From Candidatus Cryptobacteroides faecipullorum (GTDB lineage Bacteria; Bacteroidota; Bacteroidia; Bacteroidales; UBA932), in the NCBI GenBank assembly GCA_017694885.1, contig JADIMH010000026.1, positions 1-54,049 of the forward strand: a DNA stretch of 54,049 bases, in the 5' to 3' direction. Made by a program: the position numbers and the translations under genes. The notes under the pieces were generated by a model, which ran no database searches, was not told where the DNA came from, and saw only the letters and a program-made list of their open reading frames with translations. Of this stretch, positions 14,563-23,764 are shown piece after piece; within the stretch, counting starts at the first letter, position 1, and each line of letters opens with the position of its first letter.

Positions 14563-16800
14563 TTAAAATCCCAGTTCCTCAATTATACGGTGCATGCCTG
14601 CATATTCGTCGAGGGTCCAAAGGACGAAACGGATATCGACACAGACGCACTTATTATAGCCCGGCGTATAGAACGAATCACTGGCAAGCGATTCCTTGTT
14701 CCCGTCGAAAGCAAGGCCTATGAGTTCACCGAAGGCATTCAGGACAGGACTTCCGGAATTGCCTCCGGTGATATCGTTGTCTGTAAGGAAATCCACAGGC
14801 ATAGAGGCATTTTTCCACCAACCGTCCCATTTCCTTTCTTCGAGAAGGTTTTTCCAGTCTTTATGGAGAATATATTCGTACCTGTCCGGATCATATTTTT
14901 CGAGTATGCCGGCAGTAGTGCTCTGCCATGAGCATATTACTCCGTCATAAGGCTCCACGGGCCCCACTGTACCGTAAGTGATGCGCATTGTAGAATTTGC
15001 GTCCGGATACTGCGGAATACCTTCCGAAAGGTTCATACGATAGAGGGCGTGCGTATATTCCCTTGAAAGGTCCTGCAGATCCGGCTCTCCTTCAATTTCA
15101 TTCAGGGCATCATTGAATTCCCTTACGCCTATATCCTGGAAAAACCTGTAGACGGGATCCTTCTGGTACTCTTCTATGGTATGTTCCTCGCTGACGAACT
15201 TTTCCAGTCTGGAGGGGTCAGTCAGGAAACTGCCTTCCCAAAGCCAGTCCGTCATCGCGGCATAGTCGCAGACGCCTTCTGCATTCAGGAACTTCTCTCC
15301 CAACCATTTCTGGTAAGGTCCGGTCCATATCGTATCGACATTTTCATAGAAAACCTTCAGTGCATATTCCAGCAGATCCTTCTCTACGCGCATGTCGATC
15401 CCGTCATATTCTTTCAGAAGATTGGATCTGACAGCATCGTACCCTATGCCGCGGAACCTGTATTCCCGGCAACATCTGACTTCTGCCGAATCGGGATCTC
15501 CGGGATCGATAGTCCTGTGGGGACGGATTCCCCTGCTTTTCAGGACATCATTCTTCAGGACATTGAGTCTCGGCACGATCCTGGCGAAACGGGTACCGCG
15601 TACCAGAGTTTCCCTATAATACACAAGATTCCGCTGTACCTGTTCTACAGCCGAGTATTTCCGTGAAGTCAGGCTGAGCATGTCACCCCATGCCGCCTCC
15701 CTTTCCGGGTCTGAGGCTATCCACTTGCAGAGCCTTTTTTCAAGCTCCGTTTTTTCTTCCACCACATTGAACCTTCCGTAGCACTGCACTTCCCCTTCAT
15801 TCATTTCCTGCACATTGCTCAGGGAAAAATAATAGTCGGAATATTTAAGCCTCACTGAAGGATCACGGTCCATCCAGGAACTGATAATAGCCATCTGGTC
15901 GGCTCTCAGACGGTTGGAAACCGGAAGGGAAACCCTTTCCTTGAAGTCCACCGCATATGAGGAACTGTACCTGTGCGTTATGCCGGGGAAACCGATGACC
16001 ATGGCAAAATCTCCGGGAGCATACCCGTCCAGGGAAATCCGGAGTTTCTTTTCCGGCCTGAGCGGAATATTTTCCGGGGAATAATCCGCAGGGGAACCGT
16101 CAGGAGCGGTATAGATACGGTACAGGGCGAAATCACACTTGTGCTGAGGCCATTCCCAGTTATCTATGTCGCCTCCGAATGCAGCCACCGACACCGGAGG
16201 TGTGGCTACAAGCCTGACATCGGAATAGACTTCATACAGGGCCACATAATACCTCGAACCTGCCCACATGGACGAGAACCATGCATCAAGTCCGGTCTGC
16301 GCCTTATATTTCTTCTCGATCAGATAACCCAGTTTTCTGGAGCCGAGAGTCTGACCGCCGGCCTTGGCCTCCGCCAGCATCCCCTCGGCTTCTTCCGTCA
16401 CATCGAGCACCTTTTTAAGAAAATAGACCTTCTTTCCCTCGATCGGGACTTCCTGGTCGGAAGTCATGGCCCAGTATCCGTCTTCCAAATAATTGTGTTC
16501 GTCCGTACTCAGCCCGTAGACATCCGAATAGGCGCAATGATGGTTCGTTATCATCAGGCCCTTGTCCGAAATCATACTGCCCGTACAGCCGAATTCCAAA
16601 GAGACTACGGCATCGGAAAGTGTTGTTCCAGGGGCATCCGCATTATATATTTCATCCGCCCGGAGCTTCAGGCCGCGCTCCTGCATCTTCTTTTCCAGAG
16701 CCTGATCTATGGCATTGATCATCCACATCCCTTCATCGGCTTTCGCCTGCAGGCACATGAAAAGCAGCGCCGGAATAATAAGTAAATATCTACGTTTCAT
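14563..16800 (-). CDS. S46-family dipeptidyl-peptidase (DPP7-like)
   Basis: 745 residues from ATG 16800, which gives the signal peptide MKRRYLLIIPALLFMCLQAKA; the frame is open further upstream through the palindromic element. Catalytic triad motifs are visible: His in MITNHHCAYS, Asp in DNWEWPQHKCDFALYR, Ser in GGNSGSPVLN. Eighteen residues after the catalytic Ser, the position that separates S46 subtypes is Gly (LAFDGN). Gly marks DPP7 (bulky hydrophobic P1), whereas Arg marks DPP11 (acidic P1). It releases dipeptides from oligopeptides in the periplasm. It is followed by the TonB receptor operon and preceded by a palindromic element. Confidence 0.93.
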   Translation of the reverse strand: MKRRYLLIIPALLFMCLQAKADEGMWMINAIDQALEKKMQERGLKLRADEIYNADAPGTTLSDAVVSLEFGCTGSMISDKGLMITNHHCAYSDVYGLSTDEHNYLEDGYWAMTSDQEVPIEGKKVYFLKKVLDVTEEAEGMLAEAKAGGQTLGSRKLGYLIEKKYKAQTGLDAWFSSMWAGSRYYVALYEVYSDVRLVATPPVSVAAFGGDIDNWEWPQHKCDFALYRIYTAPDGSPADYSPENIPLRPEKKLRISLDGYAPGDFAMVIGFPGITHRYSSSYAVDFKERVSLPVSNRLRADQMAIISSWMDRDPSVRLKYSDYYFSLSNVQEMNEGEVQCYGRFNVVEEKTELEKRLCKWIASDPEREAAWGDMLSLTSRKYSAVEQVQRNLVYYRETLVRGTRFARIVPRLNVLKNDVLKSRGIRPHRTIDPGDPDSAEVRCCREYRFRGIGYDAVRSNLLKEYDGIDMRVEKDLLEYALKVFYENVDTIWTGPYQKWLGEKFLNAEGVCDYAAMTDWLWEGSFLTDPSRLEKFVSEEHTIEEYQKDPVYRFFQDIGVREFNDALNEIEGEPDLQDLSREYTHALYRMNLSEGIPQYPDANSTMRITYGTVGPVEPYDGVICSWQSTTAGILEKYDPDRYEYILHKDWKNLLEERKWDGWWKNASMPVDFLTDNDITGGNSGSPVLNAFGELIGLAFDGNKESLASDSFYTPGYNKCVCVDIRFVLWTLDEYAGMHRIIEELGF

Positions 16801-16821
16801 CGTAATAATGTACTGAAGCCC

Positions 16822-16900
16822 GGACCGGAACGTTCGGAAACCCTCCCACTCCGTGGGGCCCTCCCTGTGCGGGCGCAACGTTTCCTCACCGTTCCGGTCC
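16822..16900. repeat. GC-rich intergenic palindromic element (copy C)
   Basis: Outer arms GGACCGGAACG (16822-16832) and CGTTCCGGTCC (16890-16900) are perfect complements, continued by GGAAAC (16836-16841) with GTTTCC (16880-16885). Two inner hairpins, CCCACTCCGTGGG and CCCTGTGCGGG, fill the core, giving a three-way-junction shape. The core closely matches copy D at 29071-29143, while the outer arms differ. Lies between the 4Fe-4S protein and the S46 peptidase. Confidence 0.65.
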
Positions 16901-16912
16901 AGGTCTTTACTG

Positions 16913-18916
16913 TTAAATATAAGGTTTTTCTACACCAGGTGTCCTGAAGGCCAGCTTGGCAGGTTCTTCCCGGACATCATCCTTGGAATATGTTATGGTC
17001 CAGGTGTCCATAGTCATCAGTCTCCAAAGCTCATCCGAAGTCATAGGAGCGGTATAGCGCACCATGATGGCAGGCTCCAGATTCTCGTCCAGGTCAAGGT
17101 ATATGCCTATGACACCGTCATGACGTGACAGATGGTTGCTCAGGAAAGGCATATTCCTCTTGATTATCGGCTTCTCATAGTTCCTGTCGGCGATTTCATA
17201 AATATACTGCGGCTTTCCATCCGCCTCTTCTATCCTGCTCTTGAATTCGACCCTGAAAGGAGAGAACATCTGCCGGACATAGTCTTCCACAGGTACATAA
17301 GACACCGTATCCTCCAGCCCTTCAAACCGGAAAGCCAGGTCGTACTCCTTTGTACCAAGGACGAGCTTTTCCTTCTGGACGATGTCCTTGAACCATGCCT
17401 TGTCCGGATTCTCAGAAGGATCCATATAGACCCTGACTATAAGAGGGCAGGCAAATTCCGACTCGAGCCCGTAAATCTTCTTGCCGGCAGTACGCATCTG
17501 AAGCCCCAGATAGTTCAGGTCCAGTTTGTCGTACATGTTCTCTGTCCTGATGGTCATGACCTTTATGCTGTCGACACTCTGAAGGTCCGGAGTCTGGACC
17601 CTGAAGCGTGAAGGGGTATATATCTCCGCCTGGATCTTTTCCTCTGATACGGCCACAGGGTCATAAAGGATCTCCACTCTGTGGTGACCGACAAATGTCT
17701 TGACGCCATGCACTCCCTTTATCTTCTCTACCTTGGCCTTGAAAGCCATGGAGCTTCCATAACATTTTACGGAACGGAGATTTTCAAGTGTAAGCGTCCG
17801 CAAGGTTTCCGGATCGACAAGATACTCGACCTCGCCGTTTTCCGCGACCCGTTCAATTCCCCACGTCATGTCTATGGTAGGGAGTTCGAACCTGCTTCCG
17901 GCCCACATCCCGGCAGCGGCAAGGACTGCCGTAAGGGCTGCCGGCAATATCTTTTTAAGGAATGTAGGACGCCCGCTGCGGCACACGCCTACATGAAGAG
18001 CCTTCGTAGGACATGCGGCGACACACTCGCCGCACAAGGTACAGTCTACAGAATTTACCTTTCCTTCTTTCCACGTATTCACATCGATATGGTACGGACA
18101 CTGTACCGTACACCTGTCGCAATGTATGCACCGGCTGCCGTCTTTCATTATATGAAGTATCTGCAGTTTCGGCTTTGAATACAATATTTCGAGCAGATAT
18201 CCCGCAAGACAGAACACCCCGAATACAAGCCACCACGGTATATTGATCCCGACAAGTCCCAAAACGTAGTACACGCCTATAAGCAAAGCCACGCATACCC
18301 AGAACTTCAATGAATTGGACACGGCTCCCAGCGGACATATGTATCTGCACCAGAACATATCGACAAAGAAAGCCCCAAGAACCACAAGCGTGAGAGAAAC
18401 TATCGACATCCACAGCGTTATCTCCCCCTTGAATCCTGTAGCCACGGCATAATACGGATCAAGGTTCTTGCAGAACAGTTCGCTTGTCGTAGCTGTCATA
18501 TAGAATATCCAGAACAGCAGTACGTACTTCACTATCCTGAGCGCCTTGTCCGCGGCCGAACCGTTGCGTATGCCGATGCTTTTTATATTAAGCAGGCCGC
18601 GCAGTTTCATAAGCAGGTCCTGGACTGTTCCCAACGGACAAAGATAGCCGCAGAAGAGCTTGCTGAAAAGAATTACCGCAGCAGCCAGGGCAACCCCCAT
18701 CATTATCTGCAGGGTAGTCATGCTGCACGGCAATGAACCGTTGACAAAATAAGTAGTAAGGGCCTGAAGGCCTCCGACAGGACAGTAAGCCTCGGGATCG
18801 GCCGGTTCCTTGCCGGGGATTATGCCTGTCAGTACGACTATCAGGGCAGCCAATACGCCCCACTGCAGGAGGTACTTCGGCCAGTTTTTCAGAATTACGT
18901 ATTTTTTCTTTGCCAT
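16913..18916 (-). CDS. polytopic 4Fe-4S ferredoxin-type membrane protein (NapH/NosR-like core)
   Basis: 667 residues. The N-terminal half has several membrane helices with two FeS-maturation-type motifs between them (LFCGYLCPLGTVQDL and FWCRYICPLGAVSNS), as in NapH, NosR and CcoG relatives. Two 4Fe-4S clusters follow: CIHCDRCTVQCP and CTLCGECVAACP. The C-terminal half, after another membrane segment (AALTAVLAAAGMWAGS), is a long exported region I do not recognise. It contains a MerP-like SVKCYGSSMAFKAKVEKIKGVHGVKTFVGHHRVEILYD and further repeats of this kind. It probably passes electrons across the inner membrane. Its ATG lies 6 bp downstream of the C69 dipeptidase stop, so the two form an operon. 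Confidence 0.85.
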   Translation of the reverse strand: MAKKKYVILKNWPKYLLQWGVLAALIVVLTGIIPGKEPADPEAYCPVGGLQALTTYFVNGSLPCSMTTLQIMMGVALAAAVILFSKLFCGYLCPLGTVQDLLMKLRGLLNIKSIGIRNGSAADKALRIVKYVLLFWIFYMTATTSELFCKNLDPYYAVATGFKGEITLWMSIVSLTLVVLGAFFVDMFWCRYICPLGAVSNSLKFWVCVALLIGVYYVLGLVGINIPWWLVFGVFCLAGYLLEILYSKPKLQILHIMKDGSRCIHCDRCTVQCPYHIDVNTWKEGKVNSVDCTLCGECVAACPTKALHVGVCRSGRPTFLKKILPAALTAVLAAAGMWAGSRFELPTIDMTWGIERVAENGEVEYLVDPETLRTLTLENLRSVKCYGSSMAFKAKVEKIKGVHGVKTFVGHHRVEILYDPVAVSEEKIQAEIYTPSRFRVQTPDLQSVDSIKVMTIRTENMYDKLDLNYLGLQMRTAGKKIYGLESEFACPLIVRVYMDPSENPDKAWFKDIVQKEKLVLGTKEYDLAFRFEGLEDTVSYVPVEDYVRQMFSPFRVEFKSRIEEADGKPQYIYEIADRNYEKPIIKRNMPFLSNHLSRHDGVIGIYLDLDENLEPAIMVRYTAPMTSDELWRLMTMDTWTITYSKDDVREEPAKLAFRTPGVEKPYI

Positions 18917-18922
18917 AACCGG

Positions 18923-20698
18923 TTATTTGACTTCAAGAACATCGCCATGATCCTTGACAACGGCCTCTTTCCATTTTTCGGTATAGTCTTCATTGGAGAT
19001 CGCGCCTGGAATACGGTCAGAGTATCCGTTGTCGATGAACGACCCGTCAGGATTCTGCCCCTTGATATTGCCGTCCATATATTTGAGGAGAAGGAACACC
19101 TCCAGATTTACCCATTCATTGAATATGTTCTGTGCGGTGCTTACTGAATAGTCCGTGAGATATTTATACACTTCAGAAAAGTCCGCCTTTTCGGCCGCCT
19201 TCTTCATATTCTTCATTCCAGTGTCTGCCATCGCCTTGTCATACTTCGTCCTGGCCATAGCATCTACCTCAGGAACGGCCGCCATCTGCGACACCTCGAA
19301 TTCATCGATGGCCATACGTACCGTAGGAGCCATGACATTATACATCCTGTAGCAGGCATTGGCTACCCTGTTGCAGATCCAGAAGGCAGATGTCGGAGAA
19401 TATTCGAGCATGCTTCCGTTCCCTTCCCTGAAACACTCCGGAACAGCCCTGGTGCTCGTATATATCGGAGTAAGATATGACGTGGCCGCATCATCGGTAC
19501 CGAACCACAGGAGACCCCCGATCATGTCAGGAAGCCAGCCGCGGGACTGACCTACGAACCAGAAGCCGGTCTGCTGGGTTGCAATGGCCCTTTCATTGAC
19601 GTAAGTCTTGCCTTCATATTCGAACTCCATAGGCCTCCACCTGTAAGGCAATGCATTTCCGCCGGCGCCGATATCCCCGGTCATATCCATAGGCGTGCCT
19701 TCGTAATGGTCTCGCATCGCATCAGCCACATTCTTCATGGTGATCTTCCTCTGAGGCTTTACGAAAAGAGGGAACCTCTTGGAAGCATCGTATCCCATAG
19801 CATAGTCTATATAGTCATAGGCATCCTTCGTCACTTCATTGCCGTTCTCGTCAATAAAGGTGAACTTCCCGTCACAGAGGATATTGAATGCCGACCAGGC
19901 ACGGGCCTCGCAGCCTCTCATGCCGCCGAAATTAAGCGGATTGTAGGCATCGCAGAAACTGAACTCTTCGTCCGGACCTTCATAATACCCCATTTCCCTT
20001 GCAAATGAAATCACATCCTCGGCGTACATGCAGTTCTCCGGATCATCCAGAGGGAACGTACTGATACGGGACTGGTTCGCATGTGCGCATATATAACCGT
20101 CAGGAACCCTGCGGGCCACCCATACTATGCCCTTGCGGACATTCTTGCCGTTTTCCATTTTCATCCCCTTTCCGATAAGGTCCATTACCCAGACTTCATC
20201 CTTGTCTGCTATGGAAAATGATTCTCCGGAAGAATAGTAACCGTAAGTGTCGGCCAGGTCGACTATTACCCTGATCGCCTCACGGGCCGTCCGGGCCCTC
20301 TGAAGCGCTATATATATCAACGAGCCATAATCCATCACGCCTGTGGAATCCCACAACTCGGACCTTCCTCCATAAGTGGTCTCGCCGATTATGAGCTGAT
20401 GTTCGTTCATGTTTCCAACCGTCTGGTATGTATGAGGCACCTGTGGTATCTGGCCGAGGAACTTGTGCGTGTCCCACTCATATACGTCAAGCATGGAATT
20501 CTTCCCCCAGTCAGCGGCAGGATGGTAATACAGTTCCCCGAAAAGCTGATGGGAGTCTGCCGCATATGAGACCATGCATGACCCGTCGGCACTTGCCCCT
20601 TTGGTTATGAGAATGTTCGTACAGGCCTCACCCGGCAAGCTCGCCAGAAAAGCCGCAGCTGCCGTCAGGGCAGCGGTAATTGTAAGTCTTGTACTCAT
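18923..20698 (-). CDS. C69-family dipeptidase (N-terminal nucleophile hydrolase)
   Basis: 591 residues. A signal-like N-terminus (MSTRLTITAALTAAAAFLAS) is followed by GEACTNILITKGASADGS; Cys26 would be the N-terminal nucleophile once the leader is removed, as in PepD/C69 enzymes. Family landmarks include GNMNEHQLIIGETTYGGR, ALQRARTAREAIRVIVDL, DEVWVMDLIGKG and VPDGYICAHANQSRIS. It cleaves dipeptides, probably in the periplasm, and complements the S46 enzyme further downstream. It has its own promoter (20748-20779) and is co-transcribed with the 4Fe-4S protein, a pairing whose logic is unclear. Confidence 0.92.
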   Translation of the reverse strand: MSTRLTITAALTAAAAFLASLPGEACTNILITKGASADGSCMVSYAADSHQLFGELYYHPAADWGKNSMLDVYEWDTHKFLGQIPQVPHTYQTVGNMNEHQLIIGETTYGGRSELWDSTGVMDYGSLIYIALQRARTAREAIRVIVDLADTYGYYSSGESFSIADKDEVWVMDLIGKGMKMENGKNVRKGIVWVARRVPDGYICAHANQSRISTFPLDDPENCMYAEDVISFAREMGYYEGPDEEFSFCDAYNPLNFGGMRGCEARAWSAFNILCDGKFTFIDENGNEVTKDAYDYIDYAMGYDASKRFPLFVKPQRKITMKNVADAMRDHYEGTPMDMTGDIGAGGNALPYRWRPMEFEYEGKTYVNERAIATQQTGFWFVGQSRGWLPDMIGGLLWFGTDDAATSYLTPIYTSTRAVPECFREGNGSMLEYSPTSAFWICNRVANACYRMYNVMAPTVRMAIDEFEVSQMAAVPEVDAMARTKYDKAMADTGMKNMKKAAEKADFSEVYKYLTDYSVSTAQNIFNEWVNLEVFLLLKYMDGNIKGQNPDGSFIDNGYSDRIPGAISNEDYTEKWKEAVVKDHGDVLEVK

Positions 20699-20747
20699 TA
20701 TGAATAATTTTTTAATATTTTTTCTGACCGTAAGTATGCGAATCCGG

Positions 20748-20779
20748 CAAAGTTATAAATTTTTCATATAATCATCCAA
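20748..20779 (-). promoter_or_regulatory. promoter of the C69 dipeptidase operon
   Basis: On the minus strand TTG (20777-20779), 21-bp spacer, TAACTTTG (20748-20755): a full Bacteroidota promoter about 50 bp before the start codon. Confidence 0.75.
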
Positions 20780-20830
20780 CCGGCATATCATCATTTATTG
20801 CAAAATACCACATATGAATCATTATTAATA

Positions 20831-20930
20831 GGGATATCCCGTTAAATTTTCCTGATTTTTTGTTTAAGTTTGCAAGCTTTCATGCCGGAAGGTTTTTCCA
20901 ACGCCTCCCGGAAAGCATGGGATCCGGCAT
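20831..20930 (+). promoter_or_regulatory. promoter and structured leader of TonB receptor operon copy 1
   Basis: TAAGTTTG (20865-20872) fits the -7 element; the -33 region lacks TTG. A 10-bp palindrome GGGATATCCC (20831-20840) lies just upstream of the expected -33. The leader that follows can fold: ATGCCGGA (20882-20889) pairs with TCCGGCAT (20923-20930), enclosing a small GGAA/TTCC hairpin. I do not recognise a known riboswitch. Confidence 0.5.
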
Positions 20931-20946
20931 TGGAAATATGTGCGCG

Positions 20947-23763
20947 ATGAAATGTTTATTCTTTATAATATACTTATTGTCAAGCGTTTGTTTATCAAAA
21001 GCACAGACGGAAACCTATTATATTGAAGGAAAGGTTACAGATTCTAAGAGCGGAGAGCCCGTATATGGTGCGGCCGTCAATATCAAGGACTCCGGAATAT
21101 GGACGATGACAGACGACCGCGGACGGTTCGGGTTCGGGGACCTGAAAGGCAGCGGCGTGCTCGTCGTGTCATGTCTGGGCTATGTGGACGTTTCCGTACC
21201 GTTCAATGCCGGGAACAAGGAGGCTCCCATGGAAATAAAGATGGACCTGAACACCCTTGCACTGGATGAAGTGGTGGTAACCGCCCAAAGGAAAAAAGAC
21301 GGACTGAATACAAGCCTGACTTTCGGGTCCACTGCACTCGAGCATCTCCAGATGTCGAGCATAACCGATGTCAGCGCCCTTCTTCCTGGAGGAAAGACGA
21401 TAAACCCCGACCTGACCGTGAACAATGTACTGTCACTCCGGGACGGAGGTTCGTCAGCCGGAAATGCGGCTTTCGGAACCGCGCTTGAAGTAGACGGTGT
21501 GCGCGTAGGGAACAATGCTTCCTTCGGCGAGCCGAGCGGTTCGGACACAAGGAATATCCTGACAGAAAACATAGAATCCATCGAAGTGATTACGGGAGTC
21601 CCGTCGGCCGAATACGGAGACCTCAACAGCGGTATGGTCCGCATACATACCAAAAAAGGCCGCACGCCGCTCAGCGTCACCATGGCCGTAAACCCGAGGA
21701 CATGGCAGGCATCGGTATCCAAAGGCATAGATCTGCAGAAAGAACGTGGATTCCTGAATATCAGCGGAGAATGGATCAGGGCTACGCAGAAACTCGCTTC
21801 GCCTTACACTTCCTATACGAGAAGGGGATTCTCGTTCACGTACAGCAACACATTCCGGAAAACAGTCAGGTTCGAAGCCGGCTTTACCGGCAATATCGGA
21901 GGGATGAATTCGAAAAACGATCCGGACGCCTACACCGGAACTTACGAAAGAGTAAGGGACAATGTATTCAGGGCCAATGTCTCCACGACCTGGCTGCTGA
22001 ACAGAAGCTGGATAACGAACCTGAAATTCGAGGCGTCCGCCAGTCTCAACGACAACCGTTCCCATGCCCACGAATTCAATTCTTCAGCCTCCGTACAGCC
22101 GTCAGTACATGCGCAGGAACAAGGTTACTTCCTGGCAGAAAGCCTGCCGCTCACCTATTTTTCCGACAGGATAGTCGACTCCAAAGAGGTAGACTACGCC
22201 GCCTCTGTCAAATACGGATGGAACCTGACGGCAGGAAATGTCAAAAGCAAGCTGAAAGCCGGGATACAGTGGAAAGCGAACGGGAATGCAGGCCGCGGAG
22301 AATATTACCTCGATGCATCGCTTGCAGCCAACGGATACAGGCCGAGGCCGTACTACGAATATCCGTACATGCACAATATCGCGGCATATGCGGAAGAGAA
22401 CATTTCGTTTCCTGTCGGAGCAGGATCGGTCCAGGTCTCGGCAGGAGTGAGGATGGAAAACCTGTTTGTCAAAGGGACAAAATACAGGAATATACACAGC
22501 TTTTCCCCGAGACTTAACGCCAGATGGGACATAAGCGATGCCTTTGCAGTCCGCGGGGGATGGGGAATCAGCGAAAAACTCCCTTCATTCTACATACTGT
22601 ATCCGGAACAGAAATACCGGGACATACTGAGTTTCAGCGTATCCCACGGGGAGAACACTTCATATGTCTATTATACCCAGCCATATACAATGTTATACAA
22701 TCCTCAGCTCAAATGGCAGAGGAACCAGAATGCCGAACTGGGCATCGAAGCATATTTTCTCGGGACATCGGTATCTCTTACGGGATATTACGGCAAGACA
22801 TCCGACCCCTACCGGTTTTCCAATTCGTATACACCCTTCTCCTACAGTACATACAGGATTCCGGACGGATTCATGATGTCCGAAAACCCTCAGATAATGG
22901 TAGACAGCCAGAGCGGACAGGTAAGCATACTCGACGGGCAAGGGAATCAGGTGCCGATGGACCTGTCCGTAACCGACAGGAGTTTCTTCGAATCCGAAAT
23001 GGCGGATAACGGGGCGGACATACACAGGGCAGGCGCAGAACTCATAATAGACTTTCCGGAAATCAAAGCGATACGCACTACCTTCAGGGCCGATGCCAAC
23101 TATGCATTTACATATTACATAGACAACACCCTTTCATGGTACTACCGTACCGGATGGTCGCATACGTCGATAAAGAACCGTTCATACCAGTATGTAGGGC
23201 TGTATGCCAACGGAGGCAATGACTCTTCCACGGCAAACGGGAAAGTCACACACTCCATCGATGCCAACCTGACGGCAATCACCCATATCCCGCAGGCCAG
23301 GATAATAATCACTTGCCGGCTCGAGATGTCCCTTCTGAAAATGTCGCGCAACCTTTCCATGTATAACGGGAAAGAATATGCCTACAACGTATCGGATGAA
23401 GGCAACAGCGAATCCGGCGGCTCCATTTACGACGGAAACAGCTTTACGGCAATCCGGCCTGTGGCCTATATGGATCTGGACGGGAACATACATGAATTCA
23501 CTGAGGCCAATGCCAGGAATCCCGAGTTCTCCAACCTCATCATCAGGTCAGGAAATGCATTTACGTTCGCCCGGGACGGCTACAGTCCGTATTTTTCAGC
23601 AAACATAAGCATAACCAAGGAAATCGGAGACCATGTCTCCATGTCGTTTTTCGCGAACAATTTCACGAATTCACGCAAATACGTAGTTTCGAAAGCCACA
23701 GGAATAAGCGCAATATTCACTCCGGCATTCTATTATGGTCTTACATGCAAACTCAAATTCTAA
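20947..23763 (+). CDS. TonB-dependent receptor, duplicated locus copy 1
   Basis: 938 residues from ATG 20947, chosen for the signal peptide MKCLFFIIYLLSSVCLSKAQ. Carboxypeptidase-regulatory-like domain (YIEGKVTDSKSGEPVYGAAV..), TonB-box-like LDEVVVTAQ, plug with LRDGGSSAGNAAFGTALEVD and SAEYGDLNSGMVRIHTKKG, then a long barrel ending FYYGLTCKLKF. It is a close paralogue of the receptor at 36480: nearly the same length, and long identical stretches in plug and barrel. One base separates it from the DUF4876-type lipoprotein, so all four genes of the locus are probably co-transcribed. Ligand unknown; no SusD-like protein, which argues against an ordinary glycan system. Confidence 0.92.
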   Translation: MKCLFFIIYLLSSVCLSKAQTETYYIEGKVTDSKSGEPVYGAAVNIKDSGIWTMTDDRGRFGFGDLKGSGVLVVSCLGYVDVSVPFNAGNKEAPMEIKMDLNTLALDEVVVTAQRKKDGLNTSLTFGSTALEHLQMSSITDVSALLPGGKTINPDLTVNNVLSLRDGGSSAGNAAFGTALEVDGVRVGNNASFGEPSGSDTRNILTENIESIEVITGVPSAEYGDLNSGMVRIHTKKGRTPLSVTMAVNPRTWQASVSKGIDLQKERGFLNISGEWIRATQKLASPYTSYTRRGFSFTYSNTFRKTVRFEAGFTGNIGGMNSKNDPDAYTGTYERVRDNVFRANVSTTWLLNRSWITNLKFEASASLNDNRSHAHEFNSSASVQPSVHAQEQGYFLAESLPLTYFSDRIVDSKEVDYAASVKYGWNLTAGNVKSKLKAGIQWKANGNAGRGEYYLDASLAANGYRPRPYYEYPYMHNIAAYAEENISFPVGAGSVQVSAGVRMENLFVKGTKYRNIHSFSPRLNARWDISDAFAVRGGWGISEKLPSFYILYPEQKYRDILSFSVSHGENTSYVYYTQPYTMLYNPQLKWQRNQNAELGIEAYFLGTSVSLTGYYGKTSDPYRFSNSYTPFSYSTYRIPDGFMMSENPQIMVDSQSGQVSILDGQGNQVPMDLSVTDRSFFESEMADNGADIHRAGAELIIDFPEIKAIRTTFRADANYAFTYYIDNTLSWYYRTGWSHTSIKNRSYQYVGLYANGGNDSSTANGKVTHSIDANLTAITHIPQARIIITCRLEMSLLKMSRNLSMYNGKEYAYNVSDEGNSESGGSIYDGNSFTAIRPVAYMDLDGNIHEFTEANARNPEFSNLIIRSGNAFTFARDGYSPYFSANISITKEIGDHVSMSFFANNFTNSRKYVVSKATGISAIFTPAFYYGLTCKLKF

Positions 23764-23764
23764 A

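Noticed and set aside
15973..16785. 270-codon frame antisense to the S46 peptidase
   Set aside because: The peptidase shows all catalytic motifs on the other strand; no evidence for overlap coding.
20947..23763. Receptor copy 1 as an ordinary SusC of a polysaccharide utilisation locus
   Set aside because: No SusD-like gene follows and no glycoside hydrolases accompany it; the partners are DUF4876-, DUF6850- and FISUMP-type proteins.
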